7,560 nucleotides of DNA from CAZVWH01 sp964631175 (GTDB lineage Bacteria > Planctomycetota > Phycisphaerae > Sedimentisphaerales > Anaerobacaceae), in the NCBI GenBank assembly GCA_964631175.1, contig CAZVWH010000121.1, forward strand, positions 1 to 7,560. The letters run 5' to 3'. Below the pieces are notes generated by a model that saw nothing but the letters and a program-made list of their open reading frames with translations, was not told the origin of the DNA and did not search any database. Both the position numbers and the translations under genes were made by a program. The stretch's first letter is position 1. The number at the start of each line of letters is the position of its first letter. Of this stretch, positions 1-6,531 are shown one piece after another.

Positions 1-209
1 CCTCGTGCATTGGCGAACATATTTCTGATGTTACAATTACACTCGCTGCGGTTGACCCATGCTATAGCTGCACAGAAAGATTAGCTATTGTTGATGGACG
101 CGGCAGTATCCTGCACGGCTATGAAGAGCTGCATCGATTGAGCTGCGAAAAGACTGCACAGCTTAAAAAAGAGATTGGTCCGCCTGAGTGGAAATTGGAG
201 GATTCTTAA
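1..209 (+). CDS. Group 4 [NiFe] hydrogenase large (catalytic) subunit, C-terminal end (5' truncated by window)
   Basis: The reading frame enters from the left edge (first full codon at base 3) and gives 68 residues before TAA at 207-209. It contains DPCYSCTER, the C-terminal L2 motif whose two cysteines bind the Ni-Fe centre. Complex I NuoD and its relatives lack these cysteines, so this is a hydrogenase and not a NADH dehydrogenase subunit. After the motif Arg come 42 residues that include a GYEELHRLS stretch, similar to the C-terminal extension of HycE/Ech-type enzymes. In HycE such an extension is removed by a maturation protease after the Arg; cleavage here is an inference. In the cell this subunit sits on the cytoplasmic face of the membrane and reduces protons or oxidises H2. 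The next gene starts one base after this stop, so the two are almost certainly co-transcribed. The N-terminal L1 cysteines are outside the window. Confidence 0.93.
   Translation, partial: SCIGEHISDVTITLAAVDPCYSCTERLAIVDGRGSILHGYEELHRLSCEKTAQLKKEIGPPEWKLEDS
197..201 (+). promoter_or_regulatory. Shine-Dalgarno site GGAGG deciding the TTG start at 211
   Basis: GGAGG ends nine bases before TTG at 211. It lies inside the last codons of the hydrogenase large-subunit gene. An upstream in-frame TTG at 175 has no comparable site, so the 211 start is preferred. Confidence 0.75.
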
Positions 210-210
210 A

Positions 211-2058
211 TTGGATAATATTTTATCTGTGTCTGTTTTTCTGCCTTTGATTGCGGGTTTTATTCTATTGTTTTTGCCGAACAGGATAAATTCCTTGTCT
301 AAAGCGTTTACGCTGATAATTTCAGCCATTACATTTGTATTATCCATCCGTATATTTACTCTTGGCCAGGCGGAGTATGTGTGTCCTATTCTGCAAATAG
401 GTGATTTCAATTTAGAGTTTCTGCTAAGCGCAAAGCCATTAGGAACTTTTATCTTGATGTTCGCAATGGGCTTTGGGCTATTGATTGCTTTGTATTCGCT
501 CAAGTCAATGGCCGGAGCGAAGCAGTTGAATGTATATTTCGGTTCGATTCTGATTACAATCGGTGGTTCTGCGGGAATATTGCTTTCCGATCACCTTCTT
601 TTCGTGCTGATATTCTGGGAGATTGTTACCGCTTCGCTGTATCTTTTAATAACGACAGGTGGACGAAACTCTAATTTCGCGGCGACGAAAAGTTTTGCTA
701 TGATCGGGGCATCCGATGCAGCTTTTATGCTCGGCTTATTTATAGTCTGGGCACTTTCAGGGACATTTATCATTTCAGATATAAGTTTGCCAACTACATC
801 TGCACTTTCAATTATCGCCTTTCTGCTGCTAATGACAGCAGCTATAACGAAAGCAGGAGCATTACCCTTGCATACGTGGCTTCCTACCAGCGGTGAATAT
901 GCACCGGTCTCAGTGATGGCGCTTTTGCCTGCTGCGATAGATAAACTTTTAGGAATTTATCTACTGGTGATAATCGTGCGCCAGATTTTCGTACTGGAGT
1001 CGGAGGCTCTAAGAGCGATTCTATCACTGATTGGCGCAGCTACGCTTATTATTGCGGTGATGATTGCGATGGTTCAGCACAATCTTAAGAAGCTGCTTTC
1101 GTACCACGCTATCAGTCAGGTCGGCTATATGATTCTGGGCATAGCGACGATGACGCCTGTCGGTATCGCCGGTGGAATATTCCATATGCTCAACAATGCT
1201 ATATATAAATGCTGTTTGTTCCTGTGCGGTGGTGCGGTGGAACGGGTAACCGGCACGGCTGAGCTGGATGAGCTTGGCGGGCTGGGAAAGAAAATGTCGA
1301 TTACATTCATTACCTGCCTGATTGCGGCTTTAAGTATTTCCGGGATACCGCCGTTGAATGGATTTGTCTCCAAGTGGATGATCTATCAAGGTTTAATCCA
1401 GATGGGAACCACACAAGTAGGTGCTGTAGCTAAGCTATGGCCGTTCTGGCTAACCTGCGCTATGTTTGGAAGTGCGCTTACCTTGGCTTCCTTTGTAAAG
1501 CTCATCCACTCGATGTTCCTTTCCCGCTTGCCGGACAAACTAAAAGACGTAAAGGAAGTCTCGCCGTCGATGACAATTCCTATGATGGTGCTTGCTTTTC
1601 TGTGTGTGTTTTTCGGGATCTTTTACCATGTGCCGTTAAAGATGTTCATTTATCCTGCATTGGCTGTTGTGCCTGAGCTGAGCACATGGTGGTCTGGCTT
1701 GGCCACAATCCTGATATTGATTGGCATTGGCTTGGGTCTGCTCATCTTGCTTGTTGGATTATTGGCAAAGAAGATCAGAATAGTGCCAACCTGGACTTGT
1801 GGTGAGGTGCAGACCAATGAACAGATGACTATTCCTGGAACGCATTTCTACAAAACTGTTTCGGAAATGGGCGGCCTAAAACAGCTTTATGTCGGCCAGG
1901 AAAAGGGTTACTTTGACTCGTACGTCCAGAGCGGCAAGGTGGGCCTGGGATTGACAGGTTTTCTAAGCTGGCTGCATTCCGGGATTCTGCCAATGTATTT
2001 GACCTGGGTTACTTTAGGCTTACTGATAATTCTGTTCGTGGTTTGCAAGATTTGGTAA
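211..2058 (+). CDS. NuoL/HyfB-like proton-conducting membrane subunit of the hydrogenase complex
   Basis: A 615-residue polytopic membrane protein of the complex I antiporter-like family (Proton_antipo_M domain). From the TTG at 211, the family's charged residues are present: Glu137 in FWEIVTASL (helix 5), Lys214 in TKAGALPLHTWLP (helix 7), Lys245 in AAIDKLLGIYLL (helix 8), Lys333 in NNAIYKCCLF and Lys388 in PPLNGFVSKW (helix 12). These form the half-channels and the charged axis through which such subunits pump H+ or Na+. The C-terminal part, with TWTCGE at about residues 529-534 and a final hydrophobic helix, resembles HyfB/HycC-type subunits of group 4 hydrogenases. TTG is chosen as start because GGAGG lies nine bases upstream and it almost abuts the hydrogenase stop codon. 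It could also be described as the N-terminal part of a split MrpA, because an MrpA-tail gene follows. No frameshift or missing key residue was seen. Confidence 0.93.
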   Translation: MDNILSVSVFLPLIAGFILLFLPNRINSLSKAFTLIISAITFVLSIRIFTLGQAEYVCPILQIGDFNLEFLLSAKPLGTFILMFAMGFGLLIALYSLKSMAGAKQLNVYFGSILITIGGSAGILLSDHLLFVLIFWEIVTASLYLLITTGGRNSNFAATKSFAMIGASDAAFMLGLFIVWALSGTFIISDISLPTTSALSIIAFLLLMTAAITKAGALPLHTWLPTSGEYAPVSVMALLPAAIDKLLGIYLLVIIVRQIFVLESEALRAILSLIGAATLIIAVMIAMVQHNLKKLLSYHAISQVGYMILGIATMTPVGIAGGIFHMLNNAIYKCCLFLCGGAVERVTGTAELDELGGLGKKMSITFITCLIAALSISGIPPLNGFVSKWMIYQGLIQMGTTQVGAVAKLWPFWLTCAMFGSALTLASFVKLIHSMFLSRLPDKLKDVKEVSPSMTIPMMVLAFLCVFFGIFYHVPLKMFIYPALAVVPELSTWWSGLATILILIGIGLGLLILLVGLLAKKIRIVPTWTCGEVQTNEQMTIPGTHFYKTVSEMGGLKQLYVGQEKGYFDSYVQSGKVGLGLTGFLSWLHSGILPMYLTWVTLGLLIILFVVCKIW

Positions 2059-2068
2059 GAAATGAAAT

Positions 2069-2150
2069 AAAAAATCAAAGTGAAATATAAAAATGCAAAA
2101 TGTTGTTGTGAAACGGAATTTTATTTTTGAATTTTGATTTGTGATTTTGA
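2069..2150. repeat. AT-rich imperfect inverted repeat
   Basis: Bases 2069-2101 are A-rich (runs such as AAAAATCAAAGTGAAATATAA). Bases 2117-2150 are roughly their reverse complement (ATTTTATTTTTGAATTTTGA and onward), around a short centre near 2102-2116. The match is only approximate and low-complexity sequence inflates it. It has no coding potential that looks real. It may be part of a repeat unit together with the palindrome that follows, or the decayed 3' flank of the preceding gene. Confidence 0.4.
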
Positions 2151-2179
2151 TATTGCTTTGTGCGAAAAGAGTATAGGTT

Positions 2180-2290
2180 GTCATTTCCACCGAGAGGTGT
2201 CCTGTGGAGAGCGAGCCATAGGCGAGTCGAGAAATCTTTTTTTGAGTAGATTTCTCCGCTTCGTCCCCTGGGCACTTCGGTCGAAATGAC
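2180..2290. repeat. Dispersed-type palindromic repeat (GTCATTTC...GAAATGAC)
   Basis: The outer arms are GTCATTTCCACCGAGAGGTG at 2180-2199 and CACTTCGGTCGAAATGAC at 2273-2290, which pair with few mismatches. An inner perfect pair, GAGAAATCT (2229-2237) and AGATTTCTC (2248-2256), sits around a T-rich loop. This layout, a hairpin bounded by GTCATTTC/GAAATGAC, is of the kind found as multi-copy intergenic palindromes in many bacterial genomes. It lies within the operon, between the NuoL-like gene and the MrpA-tail gene. As RNA it would fold strongly and could dampen or stabilise the message; that effect is inference. Copy number cannot be judged from one window. Confidence 0.7.
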
Positions 2291-2340
2291 GGTATGTGTT
2301 TTCTACAGAGCATTTTGACATTTGATTTTTTGAGGTAGTT

Positions 2341-2946
2341 ATGGCTATATTCTACATCTTGCTGATATTTATGATAATCGCAGCAATCATTGCGGTAGAA
2401 ACGCAGGACCTGCTTAGCTCCGTAATTTGCATTGGAGCGATTGGCTTCGGTGCTTCCTTGATGTTTTTGTTCCTGCGCGCACCGGATATAGCCATTACGC
2501 AGATTGTAGTGGAGGTTCTGGGACTTATTATCTTGATCCGAGCTACAATCTCTCGCGACCTGACTTTCATAGGTGGCGACAGAGAATTCTTTGGAACAGT
2601 CGTTTCCGTCGTCATCATCGGGGTAATATTCTTAGCAGGCTTGAAGGTCCTGCAGACAAAATCTTATGAAGAAATCCAGGAAACTCGGCAGATGCATCCG
2701 CACGCTGTCGCTTTGCCGGATTTCGGCACACCGATTTATAGTATTACGCCGGAAGCCGCCTCCCAGGAGTATGTTAAAAAGGGTTTGGAAAAAACCGGCG
2801 CAGCAAATCTTGTGGCCTCGGTTATCCTCGATTTCCGTGCGTATGATACGCTCGGCGAAGCAACTGTGCTGTTCACCTCGATTATCGGGGCAACCGTGAT
2901 TCTGCGAATAAGGAGCAGAAAAAGGCTGGAGGAATTAGACGTATGA
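2341..2946 (+). CDS. MrpA C-terminal-like antiporter subunit (MbhD + MbhE type fusion)
   Basis: A 201-residue membrane protein. The N-terminal half carries the DUF4040/MbhD-type signature, with RAPDIAITQIVVEVLG at residues 46-61, including the conserved Asp49 and Glu58. The C-terminal half carries the MbhE-type signature, with VILDFRAYDTLGEATVL at 161-177. In the Pyrococcus Mbh hydrogenase these two modules are separate genes (mbhD, mbhE), whereas in Mrp antiporters they form the tail of MrpA. Here they form one free-standing protein. GAGG ends five bases before the ATG. The stop overlaps the next start (ATGA). It is expected to sit in the membrane arm and help form the sodium/proton path next to the MnhB, C and D homologues. 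Confidence 0.9.
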   Translation: MAIFYILLIFMIIAAIIAVETQDLLSSVICIGAIGFGASLMFLFLRAPDIAITQIVVEVLGLIILIRATISRDLTFIGGDREFFGTVVSVVIIGVIFLAGLKVLQTKSYEEIQETRQMHPHAVALPDFGTPIYSITPEAASQEYVKKGLEKTGAANLVASVILDFRAYDTLGEATVLFTSIIGATVILRIRSRKRLEELDV

Positions 2947-3440
2947 AAGGCATGACGGTAATAGTGAAAACCATCGCCAGTTGGGTGAAGGTTTTGATAT
3001 TTATTTTTGGCATTTATATTATTCTTTTCGGCCACTTAACGCCGGGCGGCGGTTTTGCAGGTGGCGTGATTTTGGCTTCTTCGTACGTGCTGCTTATGCT
3101 GGCCTTCGGCAGGCGGTTTGTGGGGGAGAACCTGCCTTTTGCTGCCGCGTCAAAGCTCGACTGCCTGGGAGCTTTTTTGTTTGCTATGATAGCAACGTTA
3201 GGTCTGGCATTTGGCGGCTCTTTCTTTGTCAATTTTCTTTATCAAAAATATCTGCCGGGCGAACCTCTGGAGCTTATCAGCGCCGGAACTATTCCATTAT
3301 CGAATATAGCTATCGGCCTAAAAGTTGGGGCGTCATTATTCGTGGTTATTTTTGCACTTTCAGTTTTTTGTAAAGACTTCAAATGTAGAGAGCCCGGTAC
3401 TGAATCAGAATCCGGTACCTCTGCCGGCCAGAAGGAGTAG
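2943..3440 (+). CDS. mnhB: Mrp/Mnh antiporter subunit B homologue (MbhF-like)
   Basis: A 165-residue membrane protein of the MnhB family. The diagnostic stretch GHLTPGGGFAGG is at residues 30-41, following a first hydrophobic helix, and further hydrophobic segments follow. The C-terminus is hydrophilic and rich in Glu, Ser and Gly. GGAGG at 2928-2932 lies ten bases before the ATG at 2943, which overlaps the preceding stop codon by four bases, so translational coupling is likely. In Mrp and Mbh complexes this subunit belongs to the ion-translocating membrane module. A second in-frame ATG three codons in is possible, but its spacing to the Shine-Dalgarno site would be too long. Confidence 0.93.
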   Translation: MKGMTVIVKTIASWVKVLIFIFGIYIILFGHLTPGGGFAGGVILASSYVLLMLAFGRRFVGENLPFAAASKLDCLGAFLFAMIATLGLAFGGSFFVNFLYQKYLPGEPLELISAGTIPLSNIAIGLKVGASLFVVIFALSVFCKDFKCREPGTESESGTSAGQKE

Positions 3441-3445
3441 AAACG

Positions 3446-3814
3446 ATGCCTTATGCATTGTGCTTTTTGCTGTTCGTGATCGGCCTGTACTGTGCGGTCG
3501 TCAAAAAAAATATGGTCAAGATTGTCATTGGTATTATGGTTATGGAATATGCCGTTAATCTTTTTTTGGTTATGCTCGGCTATCGTACCGGCGGTGAAGC
3601 GCCCATAATTGACAAGACCCATATAGACCCGCAGACGGGCCAAATCGTCGCCGGCTTTATCAATAGTTCCGTTGATCCATTGCCGCAGGCTTTGGTGCTT
3701 ACCGCGATAGTTATTAGCTTAGGTTCGCTGGCGCTTATGATTTCGATATGTATCAGAACCTATAGCGAATATGGCACCTTTGACATTACCGAGATAAGGA
3801 GGTTAAGAGGATGA
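3446..3814 (+). CDS. mnhC: Mrp/Mnh antiporter subunit C homologue (NuoK-like, MbhG-like)
   Basis: A 122-residue, three-helix membrane protein of the NuoK/MnhC family. Glu34 in VMEYAVNLFLV matches the conserved membrane-buried Glu of NuoK/MrpC. DPLPQALVLTAIVIS at 77-91 is the family's most recognisable motif. The loop at 49-75 is longer and more polar than in NuoK, as is usual for MnhC. GAAGGAG lies eight bases before the ATG at 3446, and only five bases separate it from the mnhB stop. The stop overlaps the next start (ATGA at 3811). It is part of the ion-translocating chain between the MnhD-like pump and the rest of the membrane arm. Confidence 0.93.
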   Translation: MPYALCFLLFVIGLYCAVVKKNMVKIVIGIMVMEYAVNLFLVMLGYRTGGEAPIIDKTHIDPQTGQIVAGFINSSVDPLPQALVLTAIVISLGSLALMISICIRTYSEYGTFDITEIRRLRG

Positions 3815-5331
3815 GCGGCAACCTATTGCCTTTTTTTATTGCGATTCCTTTGATAGCAGCATTTATACTTCCGATTTTCGGTAAGAAAAGAAAAGCTGCC
3901 GCTACTTTCTTAGCCAACTTAGTGACTATTTTGCTGCTCGTCTTGGCGATTTTATCAATCGGGCAAACGGACGTTTACGAGATTGGAAAGTGGTCCATTC
4001 CGCTGGGGATAAATCTTGTTCTTGATGGTTTGAGCTCTCTTTTGCTCTTGGCCATTAGCGTCGTCAGCAGTGCAGCGATGCTCTTTAGCGTTCGGTATAT
4101 GGAACGATACACCGCCAAGTCAAAATACTTGAGCTTGTTTCTGCTGATGGTTGCAGGTATGAATGGTGTAGTGCTTTCCGGCGACATCTTTAATCTATTC
4201 GTCTTTTTGGAAATTGCTTCGCTTGCATCGTACGCCCTTGTCGGCTTTGGATGCGGACCGGAAGAGCTTGAGGCCTCATTTAAGTACATGGTTCTCGGCA
4301 CCATCGCTTCTATATTTGTGCTTTTTGGAGTTGCCCTTGTCTATGGCAATACGGGCACGCTGAACATGGCATACATCTCAAAGACAATTCAAAGCTCGGG
4401 CTTGAATGCCGGCCTTGCCTTTGCGCTTGGTTTATTCATCACCGGCTTTGGCCTAAAAGCGGCTTTGGTGCCGTTCCACGCGTGGCTGCCGGATGCGCAC
4501 CCATCGGCGCCGGCTCCGATCTCTGCGATGCTTTCCGGCATTCTTATTAAAACCCTCGGAGTTTATGCCCTTGCTCGCATAGTTTTCAATGTCTTTGGCG
4601 TTTCTATTGAGGTCGGCTGGCTGCTGGTTGCGCTCGGCATTTTGAGTATGGTTGCCGGCGCCTTTTTGGCAATAGGACAGTGGGACCTGAAACGGCTTAT
4701 GGCGTATTCGAGTATCAGCCAGATAGGCTATGTTGTGCTCGGCATCGGTCTTGGAGCAACTTTGTTAGCTAAAGGAGCAAACGTAGCCTGGGCGTCTTTG
4801 GCGATACTCGGCGGACTATTCCACCTGGCAAATCACGCTGTCTATAAGTCACTTTTGTTCTTGACCAGCGGCTCGGTTGAAATGTCCACAGGTACAAGGC
4901 AAATGAAAGAAATGGGGGGGCTCGCCGAGAGGTTGCCCGTGACACGCGCAGCTTGCACGGTGGCGTCGGCTTCAATCGCCGGCATACCACCTTTTGCAGG
5001 ATTCTGGAGCAAGCTAATCCTTGTGATCGCGGCTGTACAAGCTCATCTTTACTGGGTAGCGGCAATAATAGTCTTTGTGAGCCTGTGCACGCTGATAATG
5101 TATCTGAAGGTTCAAAGATACGTCTTTCTTGGCGAGCTGCCGGAGGCTCTGCAAGGAACAAAAGAGCATGGCGGCTCTATGGCCGTGGCAATGGTATTTC
5201 TGGCGTGCCTGTGTGTGCTTATGGGATTACTTATTATAGTACCTTCTTTGAAGGCTAATATACTCGACCCGGCTGTCAACGTCCTGCTCGAAGGACTTGG
5301 ATATTCGACTCGGATTATAAACCTGTCTTGA
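3811..5331 (+). CDS. mnhD: Mrp/Mnh antiporter subunit D homologue (MbhH-like proton/cation pump)
   Basis: A 506-residue multi-spanning protein of the Proton_antipo_M family. Key residues of the pump are present: Glu134 in FVFLEIASLASYALVGFG (helix 5), Lys216 in GLKAALVPFHAWLPDAHPSA (helix 7), Lys247 in LSGILIKTLGVYALAR (helix 8), Lys346 in LANHAVYKSLLFL and Lys401 in GIPPFAGFWSKLIL (helix 12). The length is typical of MnhD/MbhH. The start is set by AAGGAGG eight bases upstream and by a four-base overlap with the mnhC stop. It is the second antiporter-like pump of this operon, clearly diverged from the gene at 211: the HAWLPDAHPSAPAP type here is MrpD-like, while the other is HyfB-like. The stop codon falls inside a short repeat-like sequence at 5326-5345. 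Confidence 0.94.
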   Translation: MSGNLLPFFIAIPLIAAFILPIFGKKRKAAATFLANLVTILLLVLAILSIGQTDVYEIGKWSIPLGINLVLDGLSSLLLLAISVVSSAAMLFSVRYMERYTAKSKYLSLFLLMVAGMNGVVLSGDIFNLFVFLEIASLASYALVGFGCGPEELEASFKYMVLGTIASIFVLFGVALVYGNTGTLNMAYISKTIQSSGLNAGLAFALGLFITGFGLKAALVPFHAWLPDAHPSAPAPISAMLSGILIKTLGVYALARIVFNVFGVSIEVGWLLVALGILSMVAGAFLAIGQWDLKRLMAYSSISQIGYVVLGIGLGATLLAKGANVAWASLAILGGLFHLANHAVYKSLLFLTSGSVEMSTGTRQMKEMGGLAERLPVTRAACTVASASIAGIPPFAGFWSKLILVIAAVQAHLYWVAAIIVFVSLCTLIMYLKVQRYVFLGELPEALQGTKEHGGSMAVAMVFLACLCVLMGLLIIVPSLKANILDPAVNVLLEGLGYSTRIINLS

Positions 5332-5345
5332 GCATTGTCGAAAGA
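5326..5345. repeat. Short repeat-like motif TCTTGAGCATTGTCGAAAGA at the mnhD stop
   Basis: This 20-base stretch has the form of the common intergenic bacterial motif TGAGC-n-GTCGAA, with short complementary ends (TCTT/AAGA). The TGA inside it is the mnhD stop codon, and the motif spans the start of the 35-base gap before mnhE. Only one copy is seen in the window, so calling it a dispersed repeat rests on resemblance. Confidence 0.35.
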
Positions 5346-5366
5346 TATGTAATAAGGTAAGGTATC

Positions 5367-5891
5367 ATGAGGCGACTGATTTATTTCGTTTTGGCCTTTG
5401 TTATATGGATGCTGATAGCTTGGCCCTTTGTTGATGGCAGAGTCGATCTGCAGGTCATAGTTGCAGGTCTAATAGTTGCTTTTATCGTGGCTATTTTGTT
5501 CCATGAGATACTGCCCAAGGAGCACCGAGTTTTTATTTCACCGGTGCGGGTGTTTTGGGCAATTGTCTATGTGCCGGTATTCTTCTATTATGTAATAAAG
5601 GCCAATCTGGATGTGGTCTATCGAGCTTTACATCCACAAATGCCTATAAAACCTGGTATCGTAAAGATAAAAACTACCTTGAAGACAGACTCCGGCATCA
5701 CCGCATTGGCAAACTCCATCACGTTAACGCCGGGCACTTTGACCGTGGACCTGACGGATGACGGGGACGGCGCTTCGCGGGAAACCTATTTGTACGTTCA
5801 CTGGATTTATGTAAGGTCCGACGATGTGGAGCAGGCAACCAAACATATTGCTCAAAGGTTCGAGTGGTTTATAAAAAAGATTTTCGAATAG
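5367..5891 (+). CDS. mnhE: Mrp/Mnh antiporter subunit E homologue (MbhA-like)
   Basis: A 174-residue protein with two or three N-terminal membrane helices and a soluble C-terminal domain, as in the MnhE family. The signature NLDVVYRALHPQMPIKPGIV at 80-99 is followed by ALANSITLTPGTLTVDL at 113-129 and a final YLYVHWIYV strand. In Mrp structures this subunit is peripheral in the membrane arm and is needed for a stable complex. The ATG at 5367 has AAGG-type Shine-Dalgarno sequence 4-10 bases upstream. The gap from mnhD is 35 bases, one of the larger ones in the E-to-G run, with no convincing promoter or terminator in it. Confidence 0.93.
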   Translation: MRRLIYFVLAFVIWMLIAWPFVDGRVDLQVIVAGLIVAFIVAILFHEILPKEHRVFISPVRVFWAIVYVPVFFYYVIKANLDVVYRALHPQMPIKPGIVKIKTTLKTDSGITALANSITLTPGTLTVDLTDDGDGASRETYLYVHWIYVRSDDVEQATKHIAQRFEWFIKKIFE

Positions 5892-5907
5892 ATAGAAAGA
5901 GGTTTTT

Positions 5908-6165
5908 ATGTATACGATATTCTACATCGCCTTGCTTGTTTGTTGTTTCTTGTGCTTGTATCGAATCGGCCGGGGCCCCAGCGCCCCAGACAGAACCGTG
6001 GCTATTGACATATTGGGTATAGTGGTTGTTGGTTTCTGTGCCATTTCTTCTCTGGATACCGGAAAGGATTTTTATCTCAACATTGCTATGGCCTGGGCAT
6101 TGCTGAGTTTTATTGGAACTATAGCGTTGGCCAAGTTTTTGGAGGGCAGAAGTTTCGATGAGTGA
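5908..6165 (+). CDS. mnhF: Mrp/Mnh antiporter subunit F homologue (MbhB-like)
   Basis: An 85-residue, three-helix protein with the family motif RGPSAPDRTVAID at residues 22-34, between the first and second helices. The Pro-Asp-Arg core is the best conserved part of MnhF. The length is normal for the family. AAGAGG lies five bases before the ATG at 5908, 16 bases after the mnhE stop. The 3' end overlaps mnhG by eight bases. In Mrp complexes it packs with subunits E and G, and it has been linked to sodium or bile salt handling in some bacteria. Here it is read as a structural or ion-path subunit of the hydrogenase membrane arm. Confidence 0.92.
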   Translation: MYTIFYIALLVCCFLCLYRIGRGPSAPDRTVAIDILGIVVVGFCAISSLDTGKDFYLNIAMAWALLSFIGTIALAKFLEGRSFDE

Positions 6166-6496
6166 TATTATAGGATACATATTGATTATAATTGGGATTC
6201 TGTTTGATATATTCGGCTGTATAGGCCTGGTTCGTTTTCCCGATGTCTATAACCGCTTGCAGGCCTCAACAAAGTGTGTAACGCTGGGGACTATAATGCT
6301 GCTCGTTGGCGTTGCGATCATTAGCGGCGTTGGGCCGACGGCCTCCAGAGCTGTAATCTGTGCAGTGTTTATTTTGATAACTTCTCCTACGGCTGCACAT
6401 GCAATTGCCAAAGGGGCCTATGCTTCCGGCGTGGAGCTGTGGGAAAATAGTGTCGTTGACAAATATGCAGAACATGTCAATAAGGAAAGTTCGTAG
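6158..6496 (+). CDS. mnhG: Mrp/Mnh antiporter subunit G homologue (MbhC-like); 3' end formed by repeat DNA
   Basis: A 112-residue, three-helix protein. The family motifs RFPDVYNRLQASTKCVTLG (26-44) and ITSPTAAHAIAKGAYASG (74-91) are both present. It starts inside the end of mnhF, with GGAGG twelve bases upstream. The odd point is the 3' end. The last two Ser codons and the TAG stop at 6494-6496 lie in the 7-bp GTTCGTA repeat array that bounds the downstream insertion, so the native C-terminus was probably altered when that unit arrived. The core of the protein is complete, and the C-terminal tail of this family is variable, so function is probably kept. Confidence 0.92.
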   Translation: MSDIIGYILIIIGILFDIFGCIGLVRFPDVYNRLQASTKCVTLGTIMLLVGVAIISGVGPTASRAVICAVFILITSPTAAHAIAKGAYASGVELWENSVVDKYAEHVNKESS

Positions 6497-6523
6497 TTCG
6501 TAGTTCATAGTTCATAGTTCAGA
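6489..6523. repeat. 7-bp tandem repeat array (GTTCGTA x2, GTTCATA x2, GTTCAGA), left arm of inverted repeat
   Basis: Five consecutive 7-base units: GTTCGTA, GTTCGTA, GTTCATA, GTTCATA, GTTCAGA. Bases 6496-6515 are the exact reverse complement of 7043-7062, so this is the left boundary of an inverted-repeat-bounded unit carrying the four-helix-bundle gene. The array supplies the stop codon of mnhG. Confidence 0.85.
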
Positions 6524-6531
6524 GAAGAATA

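Noticed and set aside
81..503. Minus-strand open frame of 140 codons over the hydrogenase/NuoL junction
   Set aside because: It is antisense to two clearly recognisable genes, has no family features and no plausible context.
2020..2313. Minus-strand frames of 97 and 66 codons across the first intergenic region
   Set aside because: They are built from low-complexity AT-rich sequence and the palindrome; the translations look like repeat DNA, not protein.
2315..2353. Possible promoter: TTGACA at 2315-2320 upstream of the MrpA-tail gene
   Set aside because: No acceptable -10 box lies at 16-18 bp; the best AT-rich hexamer is inside the coding region at a wrong spacing.
4769..5161. Minus-strand 130-codon frame within mnhD
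   Set aside because: It is a shadow of a strongly conserved sense gene with no recognisable protein features.
211..6496. Interpretation as a complex I (nuo) operon or a stand-alone Mrp antiporter
   Set aside because: The DPCYSCTER motif upstream and the HycF/MbhN-like iron-sulfur gene downstream place the antiporter genes in a group 4 hydrogenase cluster.
6489..6523. Short repeat array as a possible CRISPR
   Set aside because: The units are 7 bp and directly adjacent with no spacers; it is a tandem repeat that also forms half of an inverted pair.
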